64,000 bases of DNA, taken from contig NZ_BAABGY010000008.1 in the NCBI RefSeq assembly GCF_039541815.1, positions 186,001-250,000 on the forward strand. Reading direction: 5' to 3'. Each line of letters starts with the position of its first letter. Positions within the stretch are counted from its first letter, which is position 1. The position numbers and the translations under genes are program-made. Below the pieces are notes generated by a model that saw nothing but the letters and a program-made list of their open reading frames with translations, was not told the DNA's origin and did not search any database. The stretch comes from Flavisolibacter amylovorans. GTDB taxonomy: Bacteria; Bacteroidota; Bacteroidia; Chitinophagales; Chitinophagaceae. This document shows positions 9,849 to 17,530 of the stretch, one piece after another.

Positions 9849-9908
9849 TTTTTCTGACTTCGGAGCTTTCGTGCCACCCTTTTTTATCGATTTAATCGTA
9901 GGTAGGGT

Positions 9909-10301
9909 ATGAAGCAGATTATTTATCTTGATGATGACCCAAATGATATCGAAGCCCTTTCCCTTGTGTTTTCGGAAAGAGATGACTATGACTTAGTTTG
10001 TTTCGGGAATGTTGATCCTCTTTTCGAGCACATACGGCAGAACGGGGAGAAGGTCCGCTTAATCATTCTGGATCAAAATATGCCGGAGATGAGCGGAATT
10101 GATGTTTTAAAGGAGATACGGGGCAGATTTCCGGCTCTTCGCATCCCCGCGATCCTCTTCTCGACTGGTCTATCTCCGGAGAATGCGGATCATGCGTCTG
10201 AGCTCGAAGGAGTAGCAATTGAAAAACCCGCCACGATCAATGACCTAAGGCGCACTGTCGTTGTGATGATTCGCTTTTGCGAGGATCACACTTCCGATTA
10301 G
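9909..10301 (+). CDS. Single-domain response regulator (CheY-like receiver)
   Basis: A 130-residue stand-alone receiver domain. The acidic pocket is DDD at 8-10, the phospho-acceptor is D55 in LIILDQNMPEMSG, the switch residues are S85/T86, and the conserved lysine is K106 in EKP. There is no output domain, so it must act by protein contact or as a phosphorelay intermediate. It lies near two orphan PAS kinases (1648-6813 and 7570-9423) and may serve one of them; that pairing is inference. A terminator in its leader (9821-9848) hints at attenuation. Confidence 0.9.
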   Translation: MKQIIYLDDDPNDIEALSLVFSERDDYDLVCFGNVDPLFEHIRQNGEKVRLIILDQNMPEMSGIDVLKEIRGRFPALRIPAILFSTGLSPENADHASELEGVAIEKPATINDLRRTVVVMIRFCEDHTSD

Positions 10302-10678
10302 AAACGAAAGATTAGCGCTTTCTACCTTCCTTGAGACCGGAATCACGCAATTGGTTTAGGTGACCATTCCAGCATTTGCTGAACTTTCTTTTTTATTGAC
10401 CGGGCCTTGTCCATAAAGAGCAGACTGATTAAGAAGCCGCCAAAATGGCACACTGCCTTCATGCTGGTGGGCTCGATGAATATACCTAGCTATCCTCACT
10501 TGCTCGTAAAAATCTTGGGAGATTCCCTACCCGAATGCACTACAGCACTCGACACGTTTTGCTTCAGGATAAAATCCAAAAGCAAATCATTTTTCGTGAA
10601 ATTAGGACGGGAATTACTTCATCGAAAAAGCTCGCATCCTCGGTCCGACGAATCGTTTTTACAGGTGTTGAGCTGAGG
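10302..10678. other. Intergenic stretch, no supported gene
   Basis: The only open frame (10407-10676, plus strand) has no family resemblance and an unconvincing composition. No hairpin with a T-run was found. This marks the boundary between host two-component genes and the defence island. Confidence 0.5.
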
Positions 10679-11158
10679 CTATAATTTATAGAACCGCCTA
10701 TCGTTCGCATATTTAAGAATCGCTATATGCTGATCGTTAAAACGCTGTTTAGAGAAGTTAACTGCTCCTATTATTGTAAGAAGTGCGAATTGTTCTGAAG
10801 ATTCAGCTATCTCATAAAGTGAGTTGTAGTCAACATCACTTGGTTCTGGGTGTATTTGTGGATGTGTGTGCCATTCTCCTAGATACACGAGCCGGCCGTC
10901 TGAATTCGCATGTGCCATATCGATAAACATGTCGATATAGTTCGGATCTGCACGAAAATAGATCGATTCGTGCGTTGCATTTGGCCCTGGCCCACTGGCT
11001 TCGGCAACGTGAAGTATTCCGGCTTCCCAATAGCCCATAAGTACACCTCCGGTTTCGACCGTTCCAAATAATGCTACCTGATCGGTGAAAGTGTCAATAG
11101 CTTTCTCAGAGAATTTAATGCCGTGGATTGCAGAGCTCACAATCTGAATGTTTTTCAA
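10679..11158 (-). CDS. JAB/MPN (JAMM) metalloprotease, deubiquitinase-like
   Basis: A 159-residue Prok-JAB domain protein. It contains the full zinc JAMM set: the glutamate in ETGGVLMG (E35) and EWHTHPQIHPEPSDVD with H97, H99 and D110. By family knowledge these enzymes cleave isopeptide or C-terminal bonds of ubiquitin-like proteins, either maturing the modifier or removing it from targets. The frame is open to 11371, but the domain starts near 11160 and the preceding gene ends at 11115. A TTG start at 11158 (or GTG at 11140) therefore fits best and gives a 44-bp overlap with the E2-E1 gene. It is the third gene of the Ubl / E2-E1 / JAB operon. Confidence 0.85.
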   Translation of the reverse strand: MKNIQIVSSAIHGIKFSEKAIDTFTDQVALFGTVETGGVLMGYWEAGILHVAEASGPGPNATHESIYFRADPNYIDMFIDMAHANSDGRLVYLGEWHTHPQIHPEPSDVDYNSLYEIAESSEQFALLTIIGAVNFSKQRFNDQHIAILKYANDRRFYKL

Positions 11159-12803
11159 GTTTAATGAATTCCCATGTGAATGGGGGCCTGCCGTCGGTAC
11201 CCCACGGGCCATGCCAGTAGAATTGATCGCCCATTCTCGGAGCATAGGATGATTGCGTGTCCTCCAAAAGCAACTGTAAGGAGATACGGCTAACTTGAAG
11301 GGCGATTTCTTTCGTATCCACTTCTGAACCCGGAACTGCCGGCGCAGAGCATCCTCCATATTCAGGTCCAAGTTCCGAATAGGTGCGATCTAGTGTGGGT
11401 GCGGGTAATACATCCGCGCCATGTTTGGTGAGACAGCGAAGACATGCCGTTTTGCCGTATTGAACCACCTGCACCGCCCCGGATAGGCCGCCAGCTGATA
11501 CTCTTGCGAAAACAAATGCGTACTTATATCTTGGGACAAAAGTGTCATTAATGTGGTAATCGACGCTTTCTTCAGCTGTCAACACCAGGCAAAGATCACT
11601 TGCTTCCAGACATTGCTCTAAAAGTCCGGCATCGTCCAGGACGTCGAGGTTAGGAAATTCAGCGACCGTAATGTTTGGGTTGGATCGTAGAATGAGTTGA
11701 CGCGCAACGGCTGTTTTGGACTCGCCGATATAGTAAAGGTCGGCAGCGTGGCGAACGGAGTTTCCAATCTCAAAGGTGTCATTGTCGAAAAGATTGAAGT
11801 GACCGACGCCATTACGTGCAAGGGATCGCGCGACCTCACTACCGATCGCTCCTAGTCCAATAATCGTAACTCGTTTTTGAGCCAGCACCTGGTCATCAAA
11901 AATATCCTTGGTGCGATGATAGAGCTCGTTTTCGACTATTCTGGTGATGAGGTAGTTAGGCTGGCCCGCAAACCCTTGGCCATTGACGACAGTAAACTTG
12001 AAGAAGTGCCAGGGATTGGGATCGTCCGGCAAGTAAAAGCCGATGTTGGGTTGCGCCAGCAGCGCCTGCGGTTCTTCTCCGAAATTGGCTTTAAGTAGGT
12101 TCAATACCGCTTGTATCGAGAAATCACCGGGAAACAGACTGGCAAACGTTTGTCCCGGACCGAATGCGTACCACTTGAAGACCTCCTTATTGATTTTTAA
12201 TGGGAAGGGGTTGATAGGCAGGATATTTTCTTCCAGGATGTAAAAGTTCGGTTTAAACTGCGTAAAGATGATCGACCCAGTTCGGGCATTAGGGGGTACC
12301 TGAAACGATCGTCCCATAAGGATCTGCCCGCTATGGGCGAGCATTGACGGAATTTCTTCAACGATTTCCTCTTTTGGAAACCCTTCGGCAGAGCTTGCCC
12401 GCACCAGCCATCGCTGAGCCCGACGCAGGAGAGAGCCAATGTTGTCTTGGTGTGGAGTCCATTGTTCCTTAGGCATCAGGCACATCATCCCATTGTTGTA
12501 CTGGTTGCCTTTCCGGAAAAACTTTGCTTGTTGAATGATGGCACCATTGTCATCATCCAACAATGGGAAGATACTGGGTAGCCGGTATGGGTACTTGAAT
12601 GGGAAAATTATCAGAATAGCCTGCCGCTGTCCTTCATTTCCAAACCGAAGCCAGCCTGTAGCTGTGATCCGGCCGTCGGCTGCCGGCTCAAGGAGCTCAA
12701 CTAACTCAAAATCCCCTCCAAGTCCGCCGCGAAGCAGATTGGTTTCAGCTTGGTATAAATTTTCAAACGCGGGTGCCTTATGCCAGTGTAGAGTTTCCAT
12801 CAT
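11115..12803 (-). CDS. E2-E1 fusion, ubiquitin-like conjugation enzyme
   Basis: A 562-residue fusion. Residues 1-150 form a prokaryotic E2-like UBC domain whose likely catalytic cysteine is C108 in NGMMCLMPKEQW. Residues 150-300 form a linker domain. Residues 305-560 form a ThiF-type E1 adenylation domain with the nucleotide loop GLGAIG (316-321), acidic D340, R351, zinc-binding pairs C454/C457 and C555/C558, and a candidate E1 cysteine C485 in GGCSAP. The architecture matches CBASS Cap2 and related stand-alone E1-E2 proteins. Here, however, the neighbours are a ubiquitin-like protein and a JAB protease instead of a CD-NTase. Its ATG overlaps the Ubl stop (ATGA), so the two are translationally coupled. 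The expected role is to activate and transfer the Ubl to a target, probably as anti-phage defence. Confidence 0.9.
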   Translation of the reverse strand: MMETLHWHKAPAFENLYQAETNLLRGGLGGDFELVELLEPAADGRITATGWLRFGNEGQRQAILIIFPFKYPYRLPSIFPLLDDDNGAIIQQAKFFRKGNQYNNGMMCLMPKEQWTPHQDNIGSLLRRAQRWLVRASSAEGFPKEEIVEEIPSMLAHSGQILMGRSFQVPPNARTGSIIFTQFKPNFYILEENILPINPFPLKINKEVFKWYAFGPGQTFASLFPGDFSIQAVLNLLKANFGEEPQALLAQPNIGFYLPDDPNPWHFFKFTVVNGQGFAGQPNYLITRIVENELYHRTKDIFDDQVLAQKRVTIIGLGAIGSEVARSLARNGVGHFNLFDNDTFEIGNSVRHAADLYYIGESKTAVARQLILRSNPNITVAEFPNLDVLDDAGLLEQCLEASDLCLVLTAEESVDYHINDTFVPRYKYAFVFARVSAGGLSGAVQVVQYGKTACLRCLTKHGADVLPAPTLDRTYSELGPEYGGCSAPAVPGSEVDTKEIALQVSRISLQLLLEDTQSSYAPRMGDQFYWHGPWGTDGRPPFTWEFIKLEKHSDCELCNPRH

Positions 12804-13072
12804 GCAAATCCTTTATCCCGGTCCGGTTTCGATGCTTTTTTGAAATAACGGAGTGTTTCGCCGTTGCGGATTGACGTCGTGTCTATCATTAAATTGAGAT
12901 CGGTGAGCGGCGTTCCGTCTTCCCGCTTCAACTCGCGGCCACCGGGCGTTATATTTAAATGCTCCAGTGTCTTGTTAACGATCACCTGTAGTTTTTGATT
13001 CGGATTGTATTCTTCCGTGTACACACGGTCTCCCTCAATCAAAACCTTGATTTCCAGTTTGTCTTTCTTCAT
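12800..13072 (-). CDS. Ubiquitin-like (beta-grasp) protein, DUF2604-like
   Basis: A 90-residue protein predicted to be a single ubiquitin-like fold: strand (LEIKVLIEGDRVYTEEYNP), a helix (LQVIVNKTLEHLN), then the ELKREDGTPL turn and a final strand ETLRYF. The spacing resembles the DUF2604 Ubl family. It is first in the operon with the E2-E1 fusion and the JAB protease, so it is the probable modifier. Its C-terminus is ...RDKGFA, without the Gly-Gly of canonical ubiquitins, so either trimming by the JAB enzyme (perhaps to the single Gly) or a non-canonical C-terminal residue would be needed. The 195-bp upstream gap carries an 18-bp inverted repeat and the divergent sigma gene. Confidence 0.75.
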   Translation of the reverse strand: MKKDKLEIKVLIEGDRVYTEEYNPNQKLQVIVNKTLEHLNITPGGRELKREDGTPLTDLNLMIDTTSIRNGETLRYFKKASKPDRDKGFA

Positions 13073-13212
13073 AGTTCTCTTTGTTTAATATTTATTTGTT
13101 TAGTTTAAACATTTCTGATTGCTCCTTTCGTGGAGTAACATGCCCGATAAGTTTTTTCAATGACGCGCCATTGGATGCGCGGAGAATATATTACCTTGGG
13201 TGCACCTGAACA

Positions 13213-13254
13213 TACCACGAAGCGTGACATCGGAAAATGTCACGCTTCGTGGTA
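13213..13254. promoter_or_regulatory. Perfect 18-bp inverted repeat in the divergent promoter region
   Basis: TACCACGAAGCGTGACAT (13213-13230) and its exact reverse complement (13237-13254) flank a 6-nt spacer, CGGAAA. It ends 13 bp before the sigma-factor start codon and 141 bp from the Ubl start. There is no T-run, so it is not an ordinary terminator. It could be an operator read by the sigma/Panacea pair or a hairpin in the sigma mRNA leader. Confidence 0.8.
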
Positions 13255-13267
13255 CAAAAACTGAAAT

Positions 13268-13903
13268 TTGCTTACCAAAGTCCAGTTACAACTGCTAACA
13301 GACATTGAACTCGCGGCTGCGCTATGCGCATCCGAAGAGGACAGTGTGCTTTATGAGGAATTCGTTCGGCGCTTCCGGAAGGAGCTTGACGAGTATTGCA
13401 AACGAAAGTGCGCTCTTTCAAAGCTGGACAAACACATTGGGACCCAGATCTGCCATGATGCCCTTGAGCGCTTCAGACGCTTCAAGACTTTTCAACCGGA
13501 TAAAATCAATGCGGAAACGGGGCGTGATGGGATCCTGGTCTTTTTGTTCAAGATTGCAACAAATCTCTTTCGGTCCTACTGGCGCAGGGAGAAGGGGCTT
13601 CAACAGGAGGAACAGCACAAAACTTACTTTGACGACATTGTCACCTTGATCCAATCGACTGATGGGCCTGCCGATCTTCAGTGGAAAAGAGACACAGCGC
13701 TTCGGATACTAAAGTTGCTGTCGCCAAAAGAGCGCGCGGTCGTGCTTACCGACCTAGAGTATAAAAAGCACACGAAGTACCTGCCTGACGAGATTGTGGA
13801 TCGGTTGTCGGAAGAGTTAGGAATTAAGAAGGCCACAATCAGAAAAATCAGGGAGCGGGCAATCGAAAAAATTAAACAAGCAATTCATGAAATCAACCAA
13901 TAA
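13268..13903 (+). CDS. Sigma-70-like (ECF-type) RNA polymerase sigma factor
   Basis: A 211-residue protein with a sigma-2-like N-terminal half (DSVLYEEFVRRFRKELDEYCKR, then FLFKIATNLFRSYWRREKG) and a sigma-4-like helix-turn-helix at the end (LLSPKERAVVL, ELGIKKATIRKIRERAIEKI). The start is taken at TTG 13268, and no ATG lies in frame nearby. It diverges from the Ubl operon and overlaps the next gene by 17 bp. By context it may direct transcription of the Ubl/E2-E1/JAB operon and be held in check by the downstream protein; this is inference. It has no SusC-linked FecR anti-sigma neighbour, unlike most Bacteroidota ECF sigmas. Confidence 0.75.
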   Translation: MLTKVQLQLLTDIELAAALCASEEDSVLYEEFVRRFRKELDEYCKRKCALSKLDKHIGTQICHDALERFRRFKTFQPDKINAETGRDGILVFLFKIATNLFRSYWRREKGLQQEEQHKTYFDDIVTLIQSTDGPADLQWKRDTALRILKLLSPKERAVVLTDLEYKKHTKYLPDEIVDRLSEELGIKKATIRKIRERAIEKIKQAIHEINQ

Positions 13904-14603
13904 TGAAAGAAAGACTTTCTCGATGGCTGATTTCGAGAAAGGATTAATGCTGGCCGGCTTGGTGGCACCCAGCACCGTGGAGGAATTGAACGAGATCAGG
14001 GTTTTGGATAAGTATGAGAAGGAGCTCAAAAAGGAAAAGAAGAATACTTATTTCAAGAGAGTAGTCCTGGCGGCGGAAATCGCCAATGAACTCCATGCAG
14101 AGCCTACCTTGGGACGGATCAAGTTTCAGAAATTGGTATACCTGTGCGAGCATGCGGCCGAAATGGGACTTCATCAGAGGTATTTGAAGTTGACTGCAGG
14201 GCCTTTCGATAATAAATTCATGCACACCATTGAAGGCGAGTTTCAGCGAAATGAGTGGTTTCGGGTGGACAAGATCACTGAGCGCGGTATTACCCGGTCG
14301 AAGTATGTTCCTTTAGCCAATATCAATGGTTACAAGGAATACTATGCGCGGTATTTTGAAGATCGGCAACATTCAATTCGATATGTGATTGACCTGTTTC
14401 GCAAGCAGAAGTCAACATTTACGGAAATAGCAGCTACCCTTTTTGCTTGCTTTGTTAACCTTAAAAATGCCAATCATCCGATCGTGATATCGAAGCTTCT
14501 GGAAGAATTCTATAAGTGGTCGGAAAGAAAAACTCAGTTTAAAGAGGATGAGGTTGTATCTGTGTGGAACTGGATGCTTGAAAAAGGTCTGGTAGCGGTT
14601 TGA
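13887..14603 (+). CDS. Panacea/DUF4065-like protein, possible anti-sigma or antitoxin
   Basis: A 238-residue protein. The central part (about 60-125) reads AEIANELHAEP..LGRIKFQKLVYLCEHAAEMG...TAGPFDNKFMHTIEGEF. This is the pattern of Panacea/SocA-type domains (KLQKLLY, GP, a helical core), known from antitoxins and from domains that match toxins or proteases. The N-terminal 55 residues are charged and probably helical. It overlaps the sigma gene by 17 bp, so the two are made together. I infer that it controls the sigma factor; it might instead be an accessory antitoxin of the Ubl system. Similarity is by motif only. Confidence 0.6.
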   Translation: MKSTNNERKTFSMADFEKGLMLAGLVAPSTVEELNEIRVLDKYEKELKKEKKNTYFKRVVLAAEIANELHAEPTLGRIKFQKLVYLCEHAAEMGLHQRYLKLTAGPFDNKFMHTIEGEFQRNEWFRVDKITERGITRSKYVPLANINGYKEYYARYFEDRQHSIRYVIDLFRKQKSTFTEIAATLFACFVNLKNANHPIVISKLLEEFYKWSERKTQFKEDEVVSVWNWMLEKGLVAV

Positions 14604-14640
14604 TGATTTTGCATGTCGTTTGGGAGAGAAGTGAGATGGT

Positions 14641-15780
14641 CTACCAGTTATAAAGGAACTTATTGGGCGGCAGCTCGAGTAGATTTTGATCCACTTCAGC
14701 CAATAGTTCATCGGCAGCTTCGACAAATGGGTCGTACCAATCTGCTTTTTTCTTTGCCCAGGCAATCCATTCCTGTTGTTCATCACTTAATGGAAGCCCA
14801 TTGGCAGCACGATTCTCGAACTCCTGAATATAGTTTCTTAGCGTGACCGCTTTGTTCCATCGTTCGGATCGATGCAGAAGCCTTTTAAAATTGGCCAGGT
14901 CCACTTTCCGGCGCTGCTCCAATTCGTGTTGCAATCGTTGGCGCTCTTTTCGCTCGACTTCTGCTTTTTCTTCTGCTGCCTTCCGGATGGCTCTTTCCAC
15001 GGCAGATTGCTCGAGGTCTATAATCACTTTTGCGATTTGCTCTTCGAGTCGCAGACTTCCGTCTTTGTATTCACGCCCATAACGACCGGACACCTGAAGC
15101 GCCAGCAAGCCCGAAGGACGAAACTCCTGCTTTTTCCAGTGGCCGTTGTCAACCAGCTCGCGCCGCATCTTTTCCCGAAGCGCGAGGTCAAATTCATGGC
15201 CGGCGACGATTGCACATGTGTTACCATCCTTCACAGCAACCTGGTGGCCGCGTGCTCTAAGTGCCTTAATGAGTGTGTCCATAAAAAGGAGGGACCTCCC
15301 GATGTTACCCTTGGTTACCCGAATATCCAAAGTTTCTTTGCCAGATGAGATCATGCCGATGAATGTATAACTGTCGGGCTTGGCAGTCGCGAGCATTGCC
15401 TTGGCAGCAATAATCAAAGGGTCGGGCTTTGTAAGCTTTTCTGGGACGCGTAGCGGTAGGGAATTGTCGATTTCTAGTTGGCGAAATTTTGCCTTTCGCG
15501 AGGATGGTTCCCTTCGGTTGGGAGCCGCTTCAGTTTCACTACGAAGCTGCAGTTTTACCCGCTCGGTTCCTGCGTAATGACCTTGCAGCGGCGGAGGTTT
15601 GACTTTTCTCCCGTGCTGCACTTTTGCCCAATGGCCGGCCGGCGGCACCGGGACCTCTAATCGGCGGCACATCTTTCGAAGTCCGACATCAGATATCCGG
15701 TATCTCTTTGAGAGTGAAAGCATCGATTCGCTCCATATCAGTTCGTATAGTTCTTTTCGGGTTAACGTGATTTGTTCCAT
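14641..15780 (-). CDS. Uncharacterised protein with N-terminal HTH-like motif and coiled coil
   Basis: A 379-residue cytoplasmic protein. The N-terminus, TRKELYELIWSESMLSLSKR then DVGLRKMCRRLEVPVPPAGHWAK, is a conserved signature of a widespread uncharacterised bacterial family and looks like a helix-turn-helix. A middle alpha/beta region (110-265) follows, then a long charged coiled coil (about 255-310, RKAAEEKAEVERKERQRLQHEL). The start is placed at the ATG at 15780, where the family signature begins, rather than at 15801. It is convergent with the Panacea-like gene and divergent from the AbiE pair. It is often found in accessory regions; no function is known. Confidence 0.6.
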   Translation of the reverse strand: MEQITLTRKELYELIWSESMLSLSKRYRISDVGLRKMCRRLEVPVPPAGHWAKVQHGRKVKPPPLQGHYAGTERVKLQLRSETEAAPNRREPSSRKAKFRQLEIDNSLPLRVPEKLTKPDPLIIAAKAMLATAKPDSYTFIGMISSGKETLDIRVTKGNIGRSLLFMDTLIKALRARGHQVAVKDGNTCAIVAGHEFDLALREKMRRELVDNGHWKKQEFRPSGLLALQVSGRYGREYKDGSLRLEEQIAKVIIDLEQSAVERAIRKAAEEKAEVERKERQRLQHELEQRRKVDLANFKRLLHRSERWNKAVTLRNYIQEFENRAANGLPLSDEQQEWIAWAKKKADWYDPFVEAADELLAEVDQNLLELPPNKFLYNW

Positions 15781-15882
15781 AGCATCGCTTTTTTCACACA
15801 TAAATTAGGCGAATTATGCTTTCCTGATTGGGCTGATCAGATCCAATCTGGCGGTCTATGATGTTAAATTAGATATACATAG

Positions 15883-15962
15883 TCGGAAAAAATCCGATTA
15901 AATAAGCGAATTTGTGCACTGTTGTGCTAAATTTGTAATATATAATCGGAAATAATCCGATT
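15883..15962. promoter_or_regulatory. Duplicated palindromic operator of the AbiE pair
   Basis: Two near-identical palindromes, TCGGAAAAAATCCGA (15883-15897) and AATCGGAAATAATCCGATT (15945-15963), stand 63 bp apart, exactly about six helical turns. Between them is TAAATTTG (15928-15935), an exact match to the Bacteroidota -7 element. The second copy ends 13 bp before the AbiEi start. AbiEi proteins are known to repress their own operons through inverted repeats. Confidence 0.75.
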
Positions 15963-15975
15963 TGAAGCTGTGAAT

Positions 15976-16626
15976 ATGACAATGGACTTCCATTTTATAG
16001 AGTCAATCAGACCTTATGCAGAGGAGCCGCTAACACGACAAATTGTGCTGCAACTGCTAAAAGACTACCGGCGCCCAAACGACAAGATCCATGAGCTGCT
16101 TAAGCGGGGTGAACTGCTTCAGGTAAAGCGCGGTATTTATATACCAGGACCTAAAGTACCCGTCGCGCAACCGGCCGGTGTGTTATTGGCTAACCATCTT
16201 CGGGGACCTTCCTACGTTTCACAGGAAACGGCGCTTGCGCACTGGGGCCTGATCCCCGAACGCGTTTACGAAATCAGCTCAGTAACGCTGAAAAGCGCCA
16301 AAAGCTATAAGACGCCTGTAGGCCGGTTTAGCTATGCGCATGCAGCGCTTCCGTACTACGCTTTTGGAATCCGACGGGTTCAGCTGACGCCCCGGCAGGC
16401 TGTACTCATGGCGTCTCCGGAGAAAGCTCTTTGCGACAAAATCATCCTGACCAGCGGCGTCATTCTGCGCAGTGTCCGGCAAGCCACCGACTTTCTTATG
16501 GAAGATCTTCGGATCGACGAAGAACAGTTGCGCACCCTGCAGCACTCCGAGATTCATTCCTGGATCCCAGACGCCCCCAAAAGTTCAAGTCTGACCATGC
16601 TTCTTAAAACCCTCGAACAATTATGA
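15976..16626 (+). CDS. abiEi: AbiEi-type antitoxin / transcriptional autoregulator
   Basis: A 216-residue protein with an N-terminal winged-helix region (LTRQIVLQLLKDY...IHELLKRGELLQVKRGIYIPGP). It then has the conserved ANHLRGPSYVSQETALAHWGLIPE segment and SPEKALCDKI, all hallmarks of AbiEi antitoxins. It binds its own operator (paired palindromes at 15883-15962) and neutralises the downstream nucleotidyltransferase toxin in a type IV arrangement. The start is set at the ATG at 15976; GTG 15970 and ATG 15982 are alternatives. The stop overlaps the toxin ATG by 4 bp. Confidence 0.9.
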   Translation: MTMDFHFIESIRPYAEEPLTRQIVLQLLKDYRRPNDKIHELLKRGELLQVKRGIYIPGPKVPVAQPAGVLLANHLRGPSYVSQETALAHWGLIPERVYEISSVTLKSAKSYKTPVGRFSYAHAALPYYAFGIRRVQLTPRQAVLMASPEKALCDKIILTSGVILRSVRQATDFLMEDLRIDEEQLRTLQHSEIHSWIPDAPKSSSLTMLLKTLEQL

Positions 16627-17474
16627 TCAAAGAATGGATTAATGAATACAACCCGAAAGGGAAGGACGAGGCTGAAGCTGCACTCCGCGAGATCATGCAG
16701 GAAGTGGCGTTGGCCGGTTTGCAGCGCAGTGGCTTTTTTGAGGTGGCCGCATTCTACGGCGGAACGGCCCTGCGGATCTTCCATGGGTTGGATCGCTTCT
16801 CGGAGGACCTGGATTTTTCCTTGCTGCAGCGCGATGAAGCCTTTTCACTGGAGCCCTACCTCGCCGGTATCGTAACCGAGTTCGAAGCCTTGGGTATGCA
16901 GGTGAGCGTCCGGGAAAAAAAGAAGAAAGTAGCCACGGGTGTCGATTCCGCTTTCCTGAAGTCGGAAACGGTTTGGAAAGAGCTGACCCTGGATGGGGCG
17001 ATTCCACAATTGGGACTGACCGTGCCCCCTGCTTTGAAGATAAAGCTGGAAGTGGACCGGGAGCCTCCGCTTGGCTTTTCCACGGAGGAACTCCTTCTGA
17101 TCCGGCCTTTCTCGTTTTATGTGAAGTGCTTCACCCTGCCCGACCTGTTCGCTGGGAAGATGCATGCCCTGCTCTTTCGCAAATGGGGGACGCGGGTCAA
17201 AGGCCGCGACTGGTACGACCTCGAGTGGTATGTCAAAAGAGCCGTCCCGCTGCACCTGGAGCATTTCCGGCTCCGGGCCGCAGATAGCGGAGACTGGACC
17301 GAAGACACGATTTCCGAGGGGCAGTTCCGTGACCTATTAACGGAGCGCATTGAATCGGTCTCATTTGCGTCCATCCGCGAGGATGTCATTCGGTTTATTC
17401 CGGATGCAACAAGATTGGAAATCTGGTCGCCGCAGTATTTCAAGGACCTTGCTAAACGACTAAAAATCCAGTAA
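16623..17474 (+). CDS. abiEii: AbiEii-type nucleotidyltransferase toxin
   Basis: A 283-residue DUF1814-family nucleotidyltransferase. Motif I is GGTALRIFHG (46-55), then SEDLDFSLL (60-68) supplies the metal-binding Asp pair. Later K residues (KIKLEVD, FAGKMHALL) and the motif GRDWYDLEW complete the family signature. Related toxins such as MenT modify tRNA 3' ends and stop translation, giving abortive infection. The gene overlaps its antitoxin by ATGA-type coupling. It is the last gene before the CCCGAT repeat field. Confidence 0.9.
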   Translation: MIKEWINEYNPKGKDEAEAALREIMQEVALAGLQRSGFFEVAAFYGGTALRIFHGLDRFSEDLDFSLLQRDEAFSLEPYLAGIVTEFEALGMQVSVREKKKKVATGVDSAFLKSETVWKELTLDGAIPQLGLTVPPALKIKLEVDREPPLGFSTEELLLIRPFSFYVKCFTLPDLFAGKMHALLFRKWGTRVKGRDWYDLEWYVKRAVPLHLEHFRLRAADSGDWTEDTISEGQFRDLLTERIESVSFASIREDVIRFIPDATRLEIWSPQYFKDLAKRLKIQ

Positions 17475-17530
17475 TCGAGGGTAGACTAAGAAATAGCTGT
17501 CAGAAAGTCCCCTGCGATTGTATTGGCGTG

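Larger units (their letters stand above)
9424..9908. other. 485-bp intergenic region between a kinase and a response regulator
   Basis: AT-rich, with no protein-like frame. It holds two directly repeated CGCACTATTG motifs (listed separately) and a strong orphan terminator at 9821-9848. A short untranslated RNA ending at that terminator, or an attenuator in the leader of the gene at 9909, are both possible. Confidence 0.6.

Noticed and set aside
10407..10676. 89-codon frame
   Set aside because: No family, unconvincing composition and no upstream signal.
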